The translations under genes were made by a program, and so were the position numbers. From contig NZ_LT607803.1 of NCBI RefSeq assembly GCF_900090195.1, positions 1,550,001 to 1,614,000 of the forward strand: DNA of 64,000 bases. Reading direction: 5' to 3'. The notes beneath the pieces were generated by a model. That model was not told where the DNA came from and did not search any database. It saw nothing but the letters and a program-made list of their open reading frames with translations. This document shows positions 8,804-18,488 of this stretch, piece after piece. Origin of the DNA: Variovorax sp. HW608. Its GTDB lineage: Bacteria > Pseudomonadota > Gammaproteobacteria > Burkholderiales > Burkholderiaceae_C. Every line of letters begins with the position of its first letter. The first letter of the stretch is position 1.

Positions 8804-9594
8804 GGCACCGACACCAGTCGTCGTGCCTGCAGAGCCGCGCTGGCCCCGATCACGACGCTGTGGTCTCGCACCTCGCACATCAACTCCCCGCCGGCGCCGG
8901 AGGCCTGATAAGCGCGAAGGACCGACTTGCCCAGGCGTTGCGCCCACAGGGGCGCGATCGCGCAATGTGCCGACCCCGTGGCGGGATCCTCGTCCACGCC
9001 CAGCCCGAAGGATGGGCAGAAGAAGCGCGAGACACAGTCGTGCTGATGCCCCCGGGCGGTGGCAATGAAGCCCCGGTGCCCCAGCGCCAAGAGTTGCGCC
9101 ATATCGGGCTCCAGGCTTCGAACCTCCTCTTCCGAGCCGTAGACTGCGATGACATCGCGCCCCGCGTCCAGCAGTTCCACCGGCGTAAGCTTCAAAGCAG
9201 AGGTCAGATCTGGCCAAGGCACCAAGGGCACGGCGTCCCACCGTGGCAACTCGAGGTAGAAGACGTCGCCTCGCTTGCGCACCGGCACTGGACCTCCAGG
9301 GGTCTGGAACGTGAAGCCAGCTAAGCCCGGATCACTCAATGACACCGCAAACGCTGCGGCCAGCGTGCCGTGCCCGCACATCGATCGCACTGGGGTCCCG
9401 GACCGTGAGAACCAGCGTAGCTCGAATTGGTCTGCTCGCCGGACGATGCACGCAGTCACCGGCAGCGACACCGCCCTTGCAAGGCGAGACAGGGTGTCAT
9501 CGTCAGGCCATATTTCGAATTCGCAGATGCCCGCGGCGTTGCCGAGCCCGGCCGTTTTCGTGAACGCAGAGACCTGCAAGAGTTCGATGTTCAA
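8800..9594 (-). CDS. PhzF-family isomerase-like protein
   Basis: This 264-residue protein has the two-domain PhzF fold, with C-G-H-G-T-L-A-A-A and D-E-D-P-A-T-G-S-A-H near the C terminus, as in PhzF and related isomerases/epimerases. The position that normally reads S-E-T-x-F, whose Glu is the PhzF acid/base, reads P-V-T-A-C here, so the key Glu appears absent. I start it at the TTG at 9594, with GGAG six bases upstream and two bases after the permease stop. A longer reading from 9645 would overlap the permease. It lies between amino-acid transporter genes and an ornithine-cyclodeaminase-like gene, so an amino-acid-related reaction is likely. Confidence 0.8.
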   Translation of the reverse strand: MNIELLQVSAFTKTAGLGNAAGICEFEIWPDDDTLSRLARAVSLPVTACIVRRADQFELRWFSRSGTPVRSMCGHGTLAAAFAVSLSDPGLAGFTFQTPGGPVPVRKRGDVFYLELPRWDAVPLVPWPDLTSALKLTPVELLDAGRDVIAVYGSEEEVRSLEPDMAQLLALGHRGFIATARGHQHDCVSRFFCPSFGLGVDEDPATGSAHCAIAPLWAQRLGKSVLRAYQASGAGGELMCEVRDHSVVIGASAALQARRLVSVP

Positions 9595-9596
9595 GC

Positions 9597-10640
9597 TCAG
9601 CTCCGATCGATACGCACGCGATGTTCGATGCGGTGTCCCAGCCACCCAATCACGGACGCAAATCCGAAATAAACCGCTGCGACGAACAGGTACACCTCTA
9701 CGTAGGCTCCAGCCCAGTCCGCGTTGCCGTAGGCCGCTTGTGCCGAAGCGGCGAAATCGAAGTAGCCGATGATGGCAACGATGGACGTTTCCTTAAACGT
9801 CGCCACGAGCAGGTTGACGGTGGCCGGCAATCCATTCGTGAGCGCCTGGGGCAGAAGGACAAGCCGCATCCGCTGGTAAGGCGTCAGGGCCAGGGCCTTG
9901 GCAGCCTCATCCTGCCCGGTCGGAATCGCCTGCAGGCCCGCCCGCACGATCTCCGACTCGTAGCAACCGAAGGCGAATGCAAAGGCGACCGCCACACGCC
10001 AGAGCTTGTCCCCGGCGAATCCTTCAGGAAAGACCATGGGTGCCAGAACGCCCACCGTGAACAGGATCATCACCATGGGCAGCGTCCGCACGGCATCCAC
10101 AAGAAACGCGGCGGTCGCCGCCACGGCCCGGCGCTCGCTGCGTCGCGAGATGGCGAGCAGGACGCCCAATGGCAGGCCCACGACGATGCCCACGAGATAG
10201 AGGAAAAAGGTCAGCGCCAGTCCGCCCCAGCGATCGGTGGGCACGAATGGCAGCCCGGGCAGACCGCCGGACATCAGCGACACAAAGGCCACCGGGGCAC
10301 CGACAAACAGCGCCAAGAGCGCCTTAGGCTGCCACATCCGACGCCAACACAGCGTGAGCAGAGTCGCTACGGTCACCCCACACGCAAGCGCCGCACGCCA
10401 CTGTTCTTCATGCGGATACAGCCCGAACAGCAATAGCCGGTAGCGTGCGCGAATCACGGCCCAACACGCACCGACCGCCGTGCATTGGTCTGCGGAGTCG
10501 GCTTGCCAGGTCGCGTCGAGCACGGCCCAGCGGGCCAAGTGCCACCCAATCCAGGCGATCAGTGCCACAGCGAGCACTGTGCCAAGCGCGGAGCCCACAC
10601 GCCGACCGGAAAAGGCAAATGAGGTCGACAAGCTGATCAT
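9597..10640 (-). CDS. polar amino acid ABC transporter permease (AapM/HisM type)
   Basis: This is a 347-residue inner-membrane permease with an N-terminal extension of two hydrophobic segments before the HisM-type core. The core has V-G-L-P-L-G-V-L-L-A and the cytoplasmic E-A-A-K-A-L-A-L-T-P-Y-Q-R-M-R-L-V-L-L-P-Q-A loop that docks the ATPase. The long form and pairing with a similar partner are as in the general L-amino-acid (Aap) transporter. The ATG at 10640 overlaps the stop of the upstream permease (ATGA). With 10637-11731 it should form the heterodimeric channel. Confidence 0.9.
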   Translation of the reverse strand: MISLSTSFAFSGRRVGSALGTVLAVALIAWIGWHLARWAVLDATWQADSADQCTAVGACWAVIRARYRLLLFGLYPHEEQWRAALACGVTVATLLTLCWRRMWQPKALLALFVGAPVAFVSLMSGGLPGLPFVPTDRWGGLALTFFLYLVGIVVGLPLGVLLAISRRSERRAVAATAAFLVDAVRTLPMVMILFTVGVLAPMVFPEGFAGDKLWRVAVAFAFAFGCYESEIVRAGLQAIPTGQDEAAKALALTPYQRMRLVLLPQALTNGLPATVNLLVATFKETSIVAIIGYFDFAASAQAAYGNADWAGAYVEVYLFVAAVYFGFASVIGWLGHRIEHRVRIDRS

Positions 10641-11731
10641 GTCGGAAGGGCGAACGCTCGATCGAGAGCGGACGCGGCAGAAACGACTACTTGATTGAGG
10701 ACGACGAAGCCAGTCGTCATCACGCACAGCAGCGCCACGGTGTGGCCCGACTGATTGATCGACATCATGGTCACGGCGAATAGATCGGTGAAGCCTACCG
10801 CCAGCCCGATCGAAGTCGCCTTGACCAGCACAGTGTACTGACTGCCCAAGGGCAAGATGATGGCGCGAAGGGCCAGCGGCGCCCGGACCTTTACTTCCAG
10901 CGCCCACCACGGCAGCGCCAGCGCCCTTGCGGCTTCGATCACGCCTTTGGGCACCGTCGCGAAGCCGCCCCGCACGATCTCAGCGACGTATGCGGAGCCA
11001 AACATGGACAGCGCGATGACCATCGCGATCAGTTCGGTAGCTACCGTCAGGCCACCATCGAAGTTGAAACCTGCCAACTGCGGCACGTCCCACGCCGGTT
11101 GTCCGGCGAAGAGCGCAAATTTCGCGAGGCCAGCAACGAACAGCATCGACGTCAGTACCACCGCCCCGCGACGCACCCACCGGCCTTCGAACGCTCGGGA
11201 CGCACGCAACGCAGCCGCGCCTCCGATCAGAGCTGCCCCCAAGACAACCCATCCGGCCAGCGTGGGCACGGGCAGGCTGAGCCCGCGATTGCTCAGGTGT
11301 ATGCCCCAAAAGCCGAATGCGCGACGCGGCGCCGGCAGGTGGGTGACGTAGGCAAACCAGAACAGGGCCTGGACGAGCAGCGGCATATTGCGGAATAGCT
11401 GCACGTAGCCCCGGGCCAGCCGGCTCCAGAGAGGATGGCCGGTGACCGCCAGGAGCGCCACGATGGTGCCGATGACGGTCGCAGCGCCGATCGACACCCC
11501 GGCGAGAACAAGCGTGTTGAGCACCGAAATGCCCAAGGTCCGCCAGTACGGGTCTCCCGGCTCCTGCGGAAGGACCGAGAAGCCGAGCTGCCAGGAGGTC
11601 GCATCGTCAAGGAAGCGAAGCGAGCCGGTGGCGTAGGCGATGAGGCACGCTGCCAGCACGGCAAGCGCCGGCACGGCGCCGCGCAGTGACGGCATGCCGA
11701 GCCGGGGCTTCTTGCGGACAAGCGTTCCCAT
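10637..11731 (-). CDS. polar amino acid ABC transporter permease (AapQ type)
   Basis: This is a 364-residue multi-pass inner-membrane protein. It carries the HisM-like segment R-N-M-P-L-L-V-Q-A-L-F-W and the docking loop G-V-I-E-A-A-R-A-L-A-L-P. Length and hydrophobic layout fit AapQ, the first permease of general L-amino-acid transporters. The ATG at 11731 is taken as the start; an in-frame TTG at 11749, overlapping the stop of the binding-protein gene, would add six residues and is nearly as plausible because neither has a strong ribosome site. It is coupled to the next permease by ATGA. Confidence 0.88.
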   Translation of the reverse strand: MGTLVRKKPRLGMPSLRGAVPALAVLAACLIAYATGSLRFLDDATSWQLGFSVLPQEPGDPYWRTLGISVLNTLVLAGVSIGAATVIGTIVALLAVTGHPLWSRLARGYVQLFRNMPLLVQALFWFAYVTHLPAPRRAFGFWGIHLSNRGLSLPVPTLAGWVVLGAALIGGAAALRASRAFEGRWVRRGAVVLTSMLFVAGLAKFALFAGQPAWDVPQLAGFNFDGGLTVATELIAMVIALSMFGSAYVAEIVRGGFATVPKGVIEAARALALPWWALEVKVRAPLALRAIILPLGSQYTVLVKATSIGLAVGFTDLFAVTMMSINQSGHTVALLCVMTTGFVVLNQVVVSAASALDRAFALPT

Positions 11732-11741
11732 AGCTGATCGC

Positions 11742-12815
11742 TCAGTCAAACACCGGCGAATAGATCAAACCACCGTTCTTCCACAGTCGATTCAAGCCTC
11801 GATCCAGTCTGTAGGGTGAGCCTGCGCCCAGTTCGCGGTCATAGATCTCGCCATAGTTGCCGACCTTCTTGATCACGTCGTACGCCCAGGTGTCCGACAA
11901 GCCCAGCTCCGCGCCGAGGCCCTTTTGCACTCCGAGGAACTTGGCCAGCCCCGGGTTGGCCGTCGGATTGGCCGCCACCTGCGAGCGCACGGTATCGACG
12001 TTGGCGCTGGAAATGCCGATCTCCTCGGCGTGGATCATGGCCGCGATGGTCCAGCCAACCACGTCTCGAAAGCGCTTGTCGTCCTGGCGCAGGGCCGCGC
12101 CGATCGGCTCCAGTGTGAGCGTGATCGGGAGGATGGTGTGGGTGGCCAGCCCCTTCTGCTGGGCGCGCGCAACGGCCAGGCTCGGGCCCCATCCGGCCAT
12201 CGCGTCGCAACGCCCGCTCTCGTAGGCAGAACGTTCCTCCTCGCTCTTCTCATAGGTGACGACCTTGAACTTCACCTTCTCCGTGGCCATGAAATCAGCC
12301 AGCACCGGCTCGATGCTGGTTCCTGCAGCCGTGCAGACGGTGGCGCCGTTGAGCTCCTTCCCGCTCTTGATTCCGGACGAAGGCGGCACCATGAACTGGA
12401 AGCCACCCATGAAGTACGGGAGGCTGAAATCGATCTTCTGTTTCGTGTCGCGAGAGAGCGTCCAGCCTGTGGCCTTGAATACGACGTCCACGTCGCCCGA
12501 GATCAGCGAAGGGAACCGCTGGGCCCAGCTCAGCGGCACATAGGTCACCTTCTCCGGCGAGCCGAGGATGGCGGTCGCCAGCGCCTTGCAGAACTGGATG
12601 TCGAAGCCCTTCCAATTGCCCTTGTCATCGACTTCGAAGAACCCGGCGAAGCTGCCGTTATGGGCGCTGCAGCGCAGGTTCCCGCGCTCCTTGATTGCAT
12701 CGAGTGCGCTCTTGCCTTGCTGCGCCATGGCTGGCGCGCTCGTCAGCGCCATGCCTGCCAGCACAACTGCCGCCACGCCCGCCGCCACCTGGAAGTGACT
12801 CTTCGAGATTCGCAT
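11742..12815 (-). CDS. amino acid ABC transporter substrate-binding protein (AapJ/BztA type)
   Basis: This is a 357-residue periplasmic protein. A clear signal peptide ends at A-M-A-Q-Q (about residue 32), followed by G-N-L-R-C-S and G-F-D-I-Q-F-C-K-A-L-A, as in solute-binding family 3. The length is nearer to AapJ/BztA of general amino-acid transporters (about 340) than to short HisJ types (about 250). It captures an amino acid for the two permeases encoded downstream. The ATG at 12815 has GAGGAG about eight bases upstream. Its promoter lies in the gap shared with the XRE-cupin regulator (12881-12923). Confidence 0.92.
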   Translation of the reverse strand: MRISKSHFQVAAGVAAVVLAGMALTSAPAMAQQGKSALDAIKERGNLRCSAHNGSFAGFFEVDDKGNWKGFDIQFCKALATAILGSPEKVTYVPLSWAQRFPSLISGDVDVVFKATGWTLSRDTKQKIDFSLPYFMGGFQFMVPPSSGIKSGKELNGATVCTAAGTSIEPVLADFMATEKVKFKVVTYEKSEEERSAYESGRCDAMAGWGPSLAVARAQQKGLATHTILPITLTLEPIGAALRQDDKRFRDVVGWTIAAMIHAEEIGISSANVDTVRSQVAANPTANPGLAKFLGVQKGLGAELGLSDTWAYDVIKKVGNYGEIYDRELGAGSPYRLDRGLNRLWKNGGLIYSPVFD

Positions 12816-12880
12816 GTGTTTGTCTCCTCTTCTCGCGCCCTGCACGGTGTGTGCATTGCACAGCGCCGAAGAATGCAGCT

Positions 12881-12923
12881 ATCATAAGCAAAACATTTTC
12901 CTATTGGAAAACATTTTTATGAT
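12881..12923. promoter_or_regulatory. long dyad operator covering back-to-back promoters of the amino acid ABC operon and xre
   Basis: ATCATAA (12881-12887) and TTATGAT (12917-12923) enclose TTTTCC-N4-GGAAAA (12896-12911), giving an interrupted dyad centred near 12903. The two outer arms each contain a TATGAT hexamer, one reading left and one right, suitable as -10 boxes for the divergent genes. The leftward -10 has TTTCCA 18 bases upstream as a -35. A regulator bound here would control both directions, and the XRE-cupin protein encoded next door is the natural candidate. The sequence is directly visible; the regulator assignment is inference. Confidence 0.72.
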
Positions 12924-12941
12924 GAGCAACGAGGCATCGAA

Positions 12942-13613
12942 ATGTCTGTAGCGCAGCGAAAAGCCGCAGGTGCGGCCAAGCGTCCCACCAAGGCGGCTCC
13001 TGCCGCGGGAAAGCCTTCTGTCAAGGCGGTAGGGCTGGAGGCGATCGTGAAGGCGCTGCGGCACCGCGCGGGTCTCACCTTGACCGCCCTTGCCGATCGC
13101 GCGAACCTGGCGATTTCCACTCTTTCCAAGATCGAGGCGGGTCAGCTCTCGCCAGGCTACGAGACCATCCAGCGCCTGGCTGTTGGGCTCGGCGTCGACG
13201 CGGCCGAACTGTTCATGCCACGCGTCGAACCCGCGCCGGCGGGGCGGCGCGGCGTCACCAAACGGGGCCAGGGAGTGCGTTACGCGTCCGAGCACTACGA
13301 GTATGAGGCGCTGGCCGCCGATCTGGCGCGCAAGCAGTTCCTACCCCTCACCGCGACCATCAAGGCGCGCAGCCCGGACGAATTCGAGGGGCTGCCTTCG
13401 CACGAGGGCGAGGAGTTTGTGTATGTCGTCTCCGGCTCGCTGGAGCTCCACAGCGAGCACTACGAGCCCTTGAAGCTCGGTCCGGGAGACAGTGTGTACT
13501 TCGACAGCCGAGCCGGGCACGCGCTGGTATCAACGAGCAAGGAAGACGCGAAGGTGGTCTGGATTTGCTCTGACCGGGATGCGTTGAGCCGCCACAAGGA
13601 TCGTGATGAGTGA
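12942..13613 (+). CDS. XRE-family transcriptional regulator with C-terminal cupin domain
   Basis: This 223-residue protein has three parts. A Lys/Ala-rich N-terminal tail covers residues 1-28. An XRE helix-turn-helix follows at about 33-90 ([10 protein letters not shown] then S-T-L-S-K-I-E-A-G). A cupin fold occupies about 140-215 ([11 protein letters not shown] then P-G-D-S-V-Y-F-D-S). This architecture is common in regulators of amino-acid or polyamine catabolism, where the cupin senses the ligand. It is divergent from the amino-acid importer and shares a strong dyad operator with it; its 3' end overlaps the ATPase gene of the same importer. It probably represses both operons until substrate appears. 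Confidence 0.92.
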   Translation: MSVAQRKAAGAAKRPTKAAPAAGKPSVKAVGLEAIVKALRHRAGLTLTALADRANLAISTLSKIEAGQLSPGYETIQRLAVGLGVDAAELFMPRVEPAPAGRRGVTKRGQGVRYASEHYEYEALAADLARKQFLPLTATIKARSPDEFEGLPSHEGEEFVYVVSGSLELHSEHYEPLKLGPGDSVYFDSRAGHALVSTSKEDAKVVWICSDRDALSRHKDRDE

Positions 13614-14373
13614 CTTGACATCCAGCACAACTGGCGAACGCGTACTCAGCGTCTCAGCCTCCAGGATTTCGAAGTGGTACGGCCGAAATCAGGTGCTCGA
13701 CAACGTGTCCATCGACATTCGGCGCCGCGAGCGGGTGGTCATTTGCGGTCCATCGGGGTCCGGCAAGTCGACGCTTGTGCGTTGCGTCAACGGGTTGGAG
13801 CCATTCCAACGGGGTTCGCTGCGGGTCGAAGGCCGTGACCTCGGAGATGCCCGGGCCGTCGAAGCGGTGCGCCACGACGTCGGAATGGTGTTCCAGCAGT
13901 TCAACCTGTTCCCGCACCTCACGGTATTGGAAAATTGCACGCTGGCACCGATCTGGTCACAGAAGCGCGACCGAGCCGCGGCCGAAGCCGCAGCGATGGA
14001 ATGGCTAGAGCGGGTTCACGTCGCCGCTCACGCGCGCAAGCATCCGGGCCAGCTCTCAGGCGGGCAGCAGCAGCGTGTGGCCATCGCTCGGGCGCTCTAC
14101 ATCCGACCGAAGCTGATGCTGTTTGATGAGCCGACATCGGCTCTTGACCCCGAGATGGTGTCGGAGGTGCTGGACGTTATGGTGGAACTGGCCGACACCG
14201 GCATGACGATGGTATGCGTCACGCATGAGATGGGTTTTGCGCGCGCGGTGGCGCATCGCGTCGTTTTCATGGCCGACGGACACATTGGCGAGAGCGGCAC
14301 ACCGGCGGAATTCTTCGATGCGCCGAAGACCGAACGAGCAAAGACTTTTCTCGGCCAGATTCTTGCTCACTAG
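13606..14373 (+). CDS. amino acid ABC transporter ATP-binding protein (AapP/GlnQ type)
   Basis: This is a 255-residue ABC ATPase. It has Walker [10 protein letters not shown] (48-56), [10 protein letters not shown], signature L-S-G-G-Q-Q-Q-R and Walker [13 protein letters not shown]. The [10 protein letters not shown] text is typical of polar-amino-acid importers. The ATG at 13606 has AGGA six bases upstream; a GTG one codon earlier is also possible. It overlaps the end of the regulator gene. No other ATPase accompanies the permeases on the opposite strand, so this subunit very probably energises them, with the transporter split between two divergent operons. Its end is 29 bases from the convergent pntB end. 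Confidence 0.93.
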   Translation: MSDLTSSTTGERVLSVSASRISKWYGRNQVLDNVSIDIRRRERVVICGPSGSGKSTLVRCVNGLEPFQRGSLRVEGRDLGDARAVEAVRHDVGMVFQQFNLFPHLTVLENCTLAPIWSQKRDRAAAEAAAMEWLERVHVAAHARKHPGQLSGGQQQRVAIARALYIRPKLMLFDEPTSALDPEMVSEVLDVMVELADTGMTMVCVTHEMGFARAVAHRVVFMADGHIGESGTPAEFFDAPKTERAKTFLGQILAH

Positions 14374-14402
14374 GAGCCGCAACGTACGCTTCGGCGTGGC
14401 GC

Positions 14403-15890
14403 CTACTCGATTGCCTTCGCCATGTCTTCCACGACCTTCTTGGCGTCCCCGAACACCATCATGGTCTTGTCCATGTAGAACAGTTCGTTGTCCAGCCCCG
14501 CGTAGCCGGCGGCCATGCTGCGCTTGTTCACGATCACCGTCTTGGCCTTGTAGGCCTCCAGGATCGGCATGCCGTAGATCGGCGTGCCCTTTTGCAGCGC
14601 CGCCGGGTTCACCACGTCGTTGGCCCCCAGGATGATCGCCACGTCGGCCTGGGCGAACTCGCCGTTGATGTCCTCCATCTCGAAGACCTGGTCGTAGGGC
14701 ACCTCGGCCTCCGCGAGCAGCACGTTCATGTGCCCCGGCATGCGCCCGGCCACCGGATGGATCGCGTACTTCACCGTCACGCCCTTGTGGGTGAGCTTTT
14801 CCGCGAGTTCATTGACCGCGTGCTGCGCCCGCGCCACCGCCAGGCCGTAGCCCGGCACGATGATCACCGTGTCCGCATTGCCCAGCATGTAGGCCGCATC
14901 GTCGGCGCTGCCGCTCTTGACCGGGCGCTGCTCCTTGGCGCCGCCCGTGGCCGTGGCCGCCTCGCCGCCGAAGCCGCCCAGGATCACGCTGAAGAACGAG
15001 CGGTTCATCGCCTTGCACATGATGTAGGACAGGATCGCGCCCGAGCTGCCCACGAGGGAGCCGGCCACGATCAGCATCGCGTTGTTCAGGCTGAAGCCGA
15101 TGCCCGCGGCGGCCCAGCCCGAGTAGCTGTTGAGCATCGACACCACCACCGGCATGTCCGCCCCGCCGATCGGGATGATGATCAAGACGCCCATCACGAA
15201 GGCCAGGATCACCATCAGCCCGAACGCGAGCCAGCTCTCGGTGGCCATGTAGAGGAGGCCCAGCGCGATGGTCGCCAGGCCCAGCACCAGGTTCAGCAGG
15301 TGCTGGCCCTTGAACTGCACCGGCGCGCCCTGGAACAGGCGGAACTTGTACTTGCCCGAGAGCTTGCCGAAGGCGATGACCGAGCCGCTGAAGGTGATGG
15401 CGCCGATGGCGGCCCCCAGGAACAGCTCCAGCCGGTTGCCCGTGGGGATCGCATAGCGGAGGAACCCGTCGACGATCATCGCGCCTTCGGGCGTGTCGAC
15501 CGTGCCGCTCGCCGCCACCGGCAGCGGCGTGATGCCGAAGGCCCAGGGCTCCACGACCGCCGCCACCGCGATGAAGACGGCCGCCAGGCCGATCATGCTG
15601 TGGAAGAAGGCCACCAGCTCGGGCATCTGCGTCATCTCGACGGTCCGGGCGCGATAGGCGCCGTAGCCGCCGCCGGCCACCAGGCCCAGCAGCACCCAGC
15701 CCATGCCGATGGCCTTGCCGCCCGAGAGCTGCACGATGAGCGCGGCCGTGGTCAGGATGGCGATCGCCATGCCGACCATGCCGAAGAGGTTGCCGCGGAT
15801 CGAGGTGGTGGGATGCGACAGGCCCTTGAGGGACTGGATGAAGCAGACCGAGGCGATCAGGTACAAGAGCGTGACGACGTTCATCGACAT
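14403..15890 (-). CDS. pntB: NAD(P) transhydrogenase subunit beta
   Basis: This is a 495-residue protein with nine or so membrane segments in the N-terminal part and an NADP-binding dIII domain in the last 180 residues (V-I-I-V-P-G-Y-G-L-A-V-A-R-A-Q). The G-H-M-N-V-L-L-A-E and D-V-A-I-I-L-G-A-N-D-V-V-N-P segments are hallmark dIII motifs. With PntA it couples proton entry across the inner membrane to hydride transfer from NADH to NADP+. It follows pntA2 with one base between stop and start, so the three pnt genes form one operon. Length is close to the family's usual 460-490. Confidence 0.97.
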   Translation of the reverse strand: MSMNVVTLLYLIASVCFIQSLKGLSHPTTSIRGNLFGMVGMAIAILTTAALIVQLSGGKAIGMGWVLLGLVAGGGYGAYRARTVEMTQMPELVAFFHSMIGLAAVFIAVAAVVEPWAFGITPLPVAASGTVDTPEGAMIVDGFLRYAIPTGNRLELFLGAAIGAITFSGSVIAFGKLSGKYKFRLFQGAPVQFKGQHLLNLVLGLATIALGLLYMATESWLAFGLMVILAFVMGVLIIIPIGGADMPVVVSMLNSYSGWAAAGIGFSLNNAMLIVAGSLVGSSGAILSYIMCKAMNRSFFSVILGGFGGEAATATGGAKEQRPVKSGSADDAAYMLGNADTVIIVPGYGLAVARAQHAVNELAEKLTHKGVTVKYAIHPVAGRMPGHMNVLLAEAEVPYDQVFEMEDINGEFAQADVAIILGANDVVNPAALQKGTPIYGMPILEAYKAKTVIVNKRSMAAGYAGLDNELFYMDKTMMVFGDAKKVVEDMAKAIE

Positions 15891-15891
15891 G

Positions 15892-16227
15892 TCAGTGGCC
15901 CTCCGCCTTGGCGGCGCTGGCTGCGGCGGCCGGCTTCTTGTCCTTCTTCTTGAACATCTCGAGCATGCGGCGCGTGACCAGGAAGCCGCCGAAGACGTTC
16001 ACCGCCGCCAGCGCCACGGCGAGCACGCCCATGGTCTTGCCCAGCGCCGATTCGGTCAGCGCCGCGGCCAGCATCGCGCCGACGATGACGATGGCGGAAA
16101 TCGCGTTGGTCACGGCCATCAGCGGCGTGTGCAGCGCCGGCGTGACGGTCCACACCACGTGGTAGCCCACGTAGATGGCCAGCACGAAGATGATCAGGTT
16201 GATGACGGTGTGGGATACGGGGTCCAT
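15892..16227 (-). CDS. pntA2: NAD(P) transhydrogenase subunit alpha part 2 (membrane part)
   Basis: This is a 111-residue protein with three predicted membrane helices and a Lys/Ala-rich tail. It corresponds to the C-terminal membrane section of fused PntA (F-V-L-A-I-Y-V-G-Y-H-V-V-W and H-T-P-L-M-A-V-T-N-A-I-S-A-I). The split into PntA1 and PntA2 is the normal arrangement in many alpha- and betaproteobacteria. It forms part of the proton channel together with PntB. The ATG at 16227 has GAGGAG upstream. It lies between pntA1 and pntB on the same strand. Confidence 0.95.
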   Translation of the reverse strand: MDPVSHTVINLIIFVLAIYVGYHVVWTVTPALHTPLMAVTNAISAIVIVGAMLAAALTESALGKTMGVLAVALAAVNVFGGFLVTRRMLEMFKKKDKKPAAAASAAKAEGH

Positions 16228-16262
16228 GGCTTTTCTTCTCCTCGGGGTTCTCGCGTTCGTCG

Positions 16263-17393
<1,131 letters not shown>

Positions 17394-17424
17394 GGGGGAT
17401 CCTTGGATGAGGTGGACGAGACGA

Positions 17425-17456
17425 CACGACACCCGGCGCTCGCGCCAGGTGTCGTG
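17425..17456. terminator. strong hairpin between the catabolic operon and pntA1
   Basis: A 15-base stem with one mismatch and a two-base loop spans this site (CACGACACC on one side, GGTGTCGTG on the other, closed by GGCGC/GCGCC). It follows the stop of the isochorismatase-VOC gene by about 43 bases and precedes pntA1 by about 32. There is no clean run of T after the stem in the minus direction, so it is either a weak intrinsic terminator or a processing/attenuation structure. It sits where the long catabolic operon must end. Confidence 0.6.
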
Positions 17457-17498
17457 CGTCGGATTGAATCGTCGCCGTCAGCCGGCGACGCGAGTCAC

Positions 17499-18488
17499 TC
17501 AGGCGGTCGCGCCAACCTGATAAAGCTCGACCCTGGTTCCGTCCGGATCGGACACGTAAATCGTCAGGCCATAGGGCCCGTCGTGCAGATCCTGCTGGAA
17601 CTCGACGTCCGCCCTTTTCAGCCGCTCCCGCAGCGCACGGACATCATTGACTTCGAAGGCCATGTGATCGATCTGCCGGTGCGCCGGCGCACGCCCGCCG
17701 ACAATCGCGATGCCCTGGTGAAACGCGGTGAAGGGCCGGCCGTCGGCCAATGGCTTCGCAGGCCGAATGGAAAAGCCGAGCTGGTTCACATAGAAGGACG
17801 CGGAACGCTCCACGTTCTGCACCATCAGCAACATGTGGCCATAGCCGAGCGTGCGCGGCGCGGACTTCTCATCGATCCAGCTGCGCATCTCCATTGAGTC
17901 CGACAGCTCGCAGAAGTACTGCTTCCAGACCTGCTTTGCCGTTTCTTCCCACTCTCCGTTGACGCCGGAGATGCAATCGTTCAGCGCAACGACATCGTAG
18001 TCGCGCAGATAGGCCTCACGGATGCTGGTTTCGACACAAGCATTCGTCGTGGTTCCGGCCACGAAGAGCGTCCGAGTTCCCAGCATCTTCAACATCATCT
18101 CGAGGCGAGTCTCGTAGAAGGCGCCGAAACGGTGCTTGCGGATGACGTAAGACGGATTGAAGGCGGCCAACGGCTTCAGTTCATCGACGATCTCCTCGTC
18201 CCAACTCCCGGCCAGCGCGGAGACCTGCTTGCGCCGCGAAGTGTGGCCGGCGAGCCTCTTGCGCGCGCGGCTGGCGTCCACTGCAAAGTGTTCCTGCACG
18301 GTCCAGATGACCGGGATGCCGGCCGCCTGGCAACGCGGGATCAATTCCGCGAGGGCCGGCACGATCGACGACAGACGCTTCGTATCGACGCCGGAGATGC
18401 CGAGCGTTCCCTTCTCATGAATGAAGGCGTTCTGGAGGTCAATGACCAGCAGCGCCGAAGTGCGAGGGTCGAGGTCCTGGAGGTTCAT
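17499..18488 (-). CDS. isochorismatase-family cysteine hydrolase fused to a VOC (glyoxalase) domain
   Basis: This is a 329-residue two-domain protein. Residues 10-200 are an isochorismatase-like hydrolase with the triad Asp17 (L-L-V-I-D-L-Q-N-A-F), Lys118 and Cys151 (T-T-T-N-A-C-V-E-T-S), as in N-carbamoyl-amide and ureido hydrolases. Residues 214-329 are a vicinal-oxygen-chelate domain with candidate ligands His218, His275 and Glu321. The isochorismatase part alone is normal length, so this is a true fusion and the frame is unbroken. The start at 18488 has AAGGA six bases upstream; the ATG just before it overlaps the tautomerase stop. It is the last gene of the long operon and may hydrolyse an amide or ureido intermediate. 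Confidence 0.87.
   Translation of the reverse strand: MNLQDLDPRTSALLVIDLQNAFIHEKGTLGISGVDTKRLSSIVPALAELIPRCQAAGIPVIWTVQEHFAVDASRARKRLAGHTSRRKQVSALAGSWDEEIVDELKPLAAFNPSYVIRKHRFGAFYETRLEMMLKMLGTRTLFVAGTTTNACVETSIREAYLRDYDVVALNDCISGVNGEWEETAKQVWKQYFCELSDSMEMRSWIDEKSAPRTLGYGHMLLMVQNVERSASFYVNQLGFSIRPAKPLADGRPFTAFHQGIAIVGGRAPAHRQIDHMAFEVNDVRALRERLKRADVEFQQDLHDGPYGLTIYVSDPDGTRVELYQVGATA

Noticed and set aside
14592..15953. Plus-strand His/Asp-rich frame opposite pntB
   Set aside because: It is a shadow of pntB; the His/Asp/Arg richness is typical of reverse frames here.
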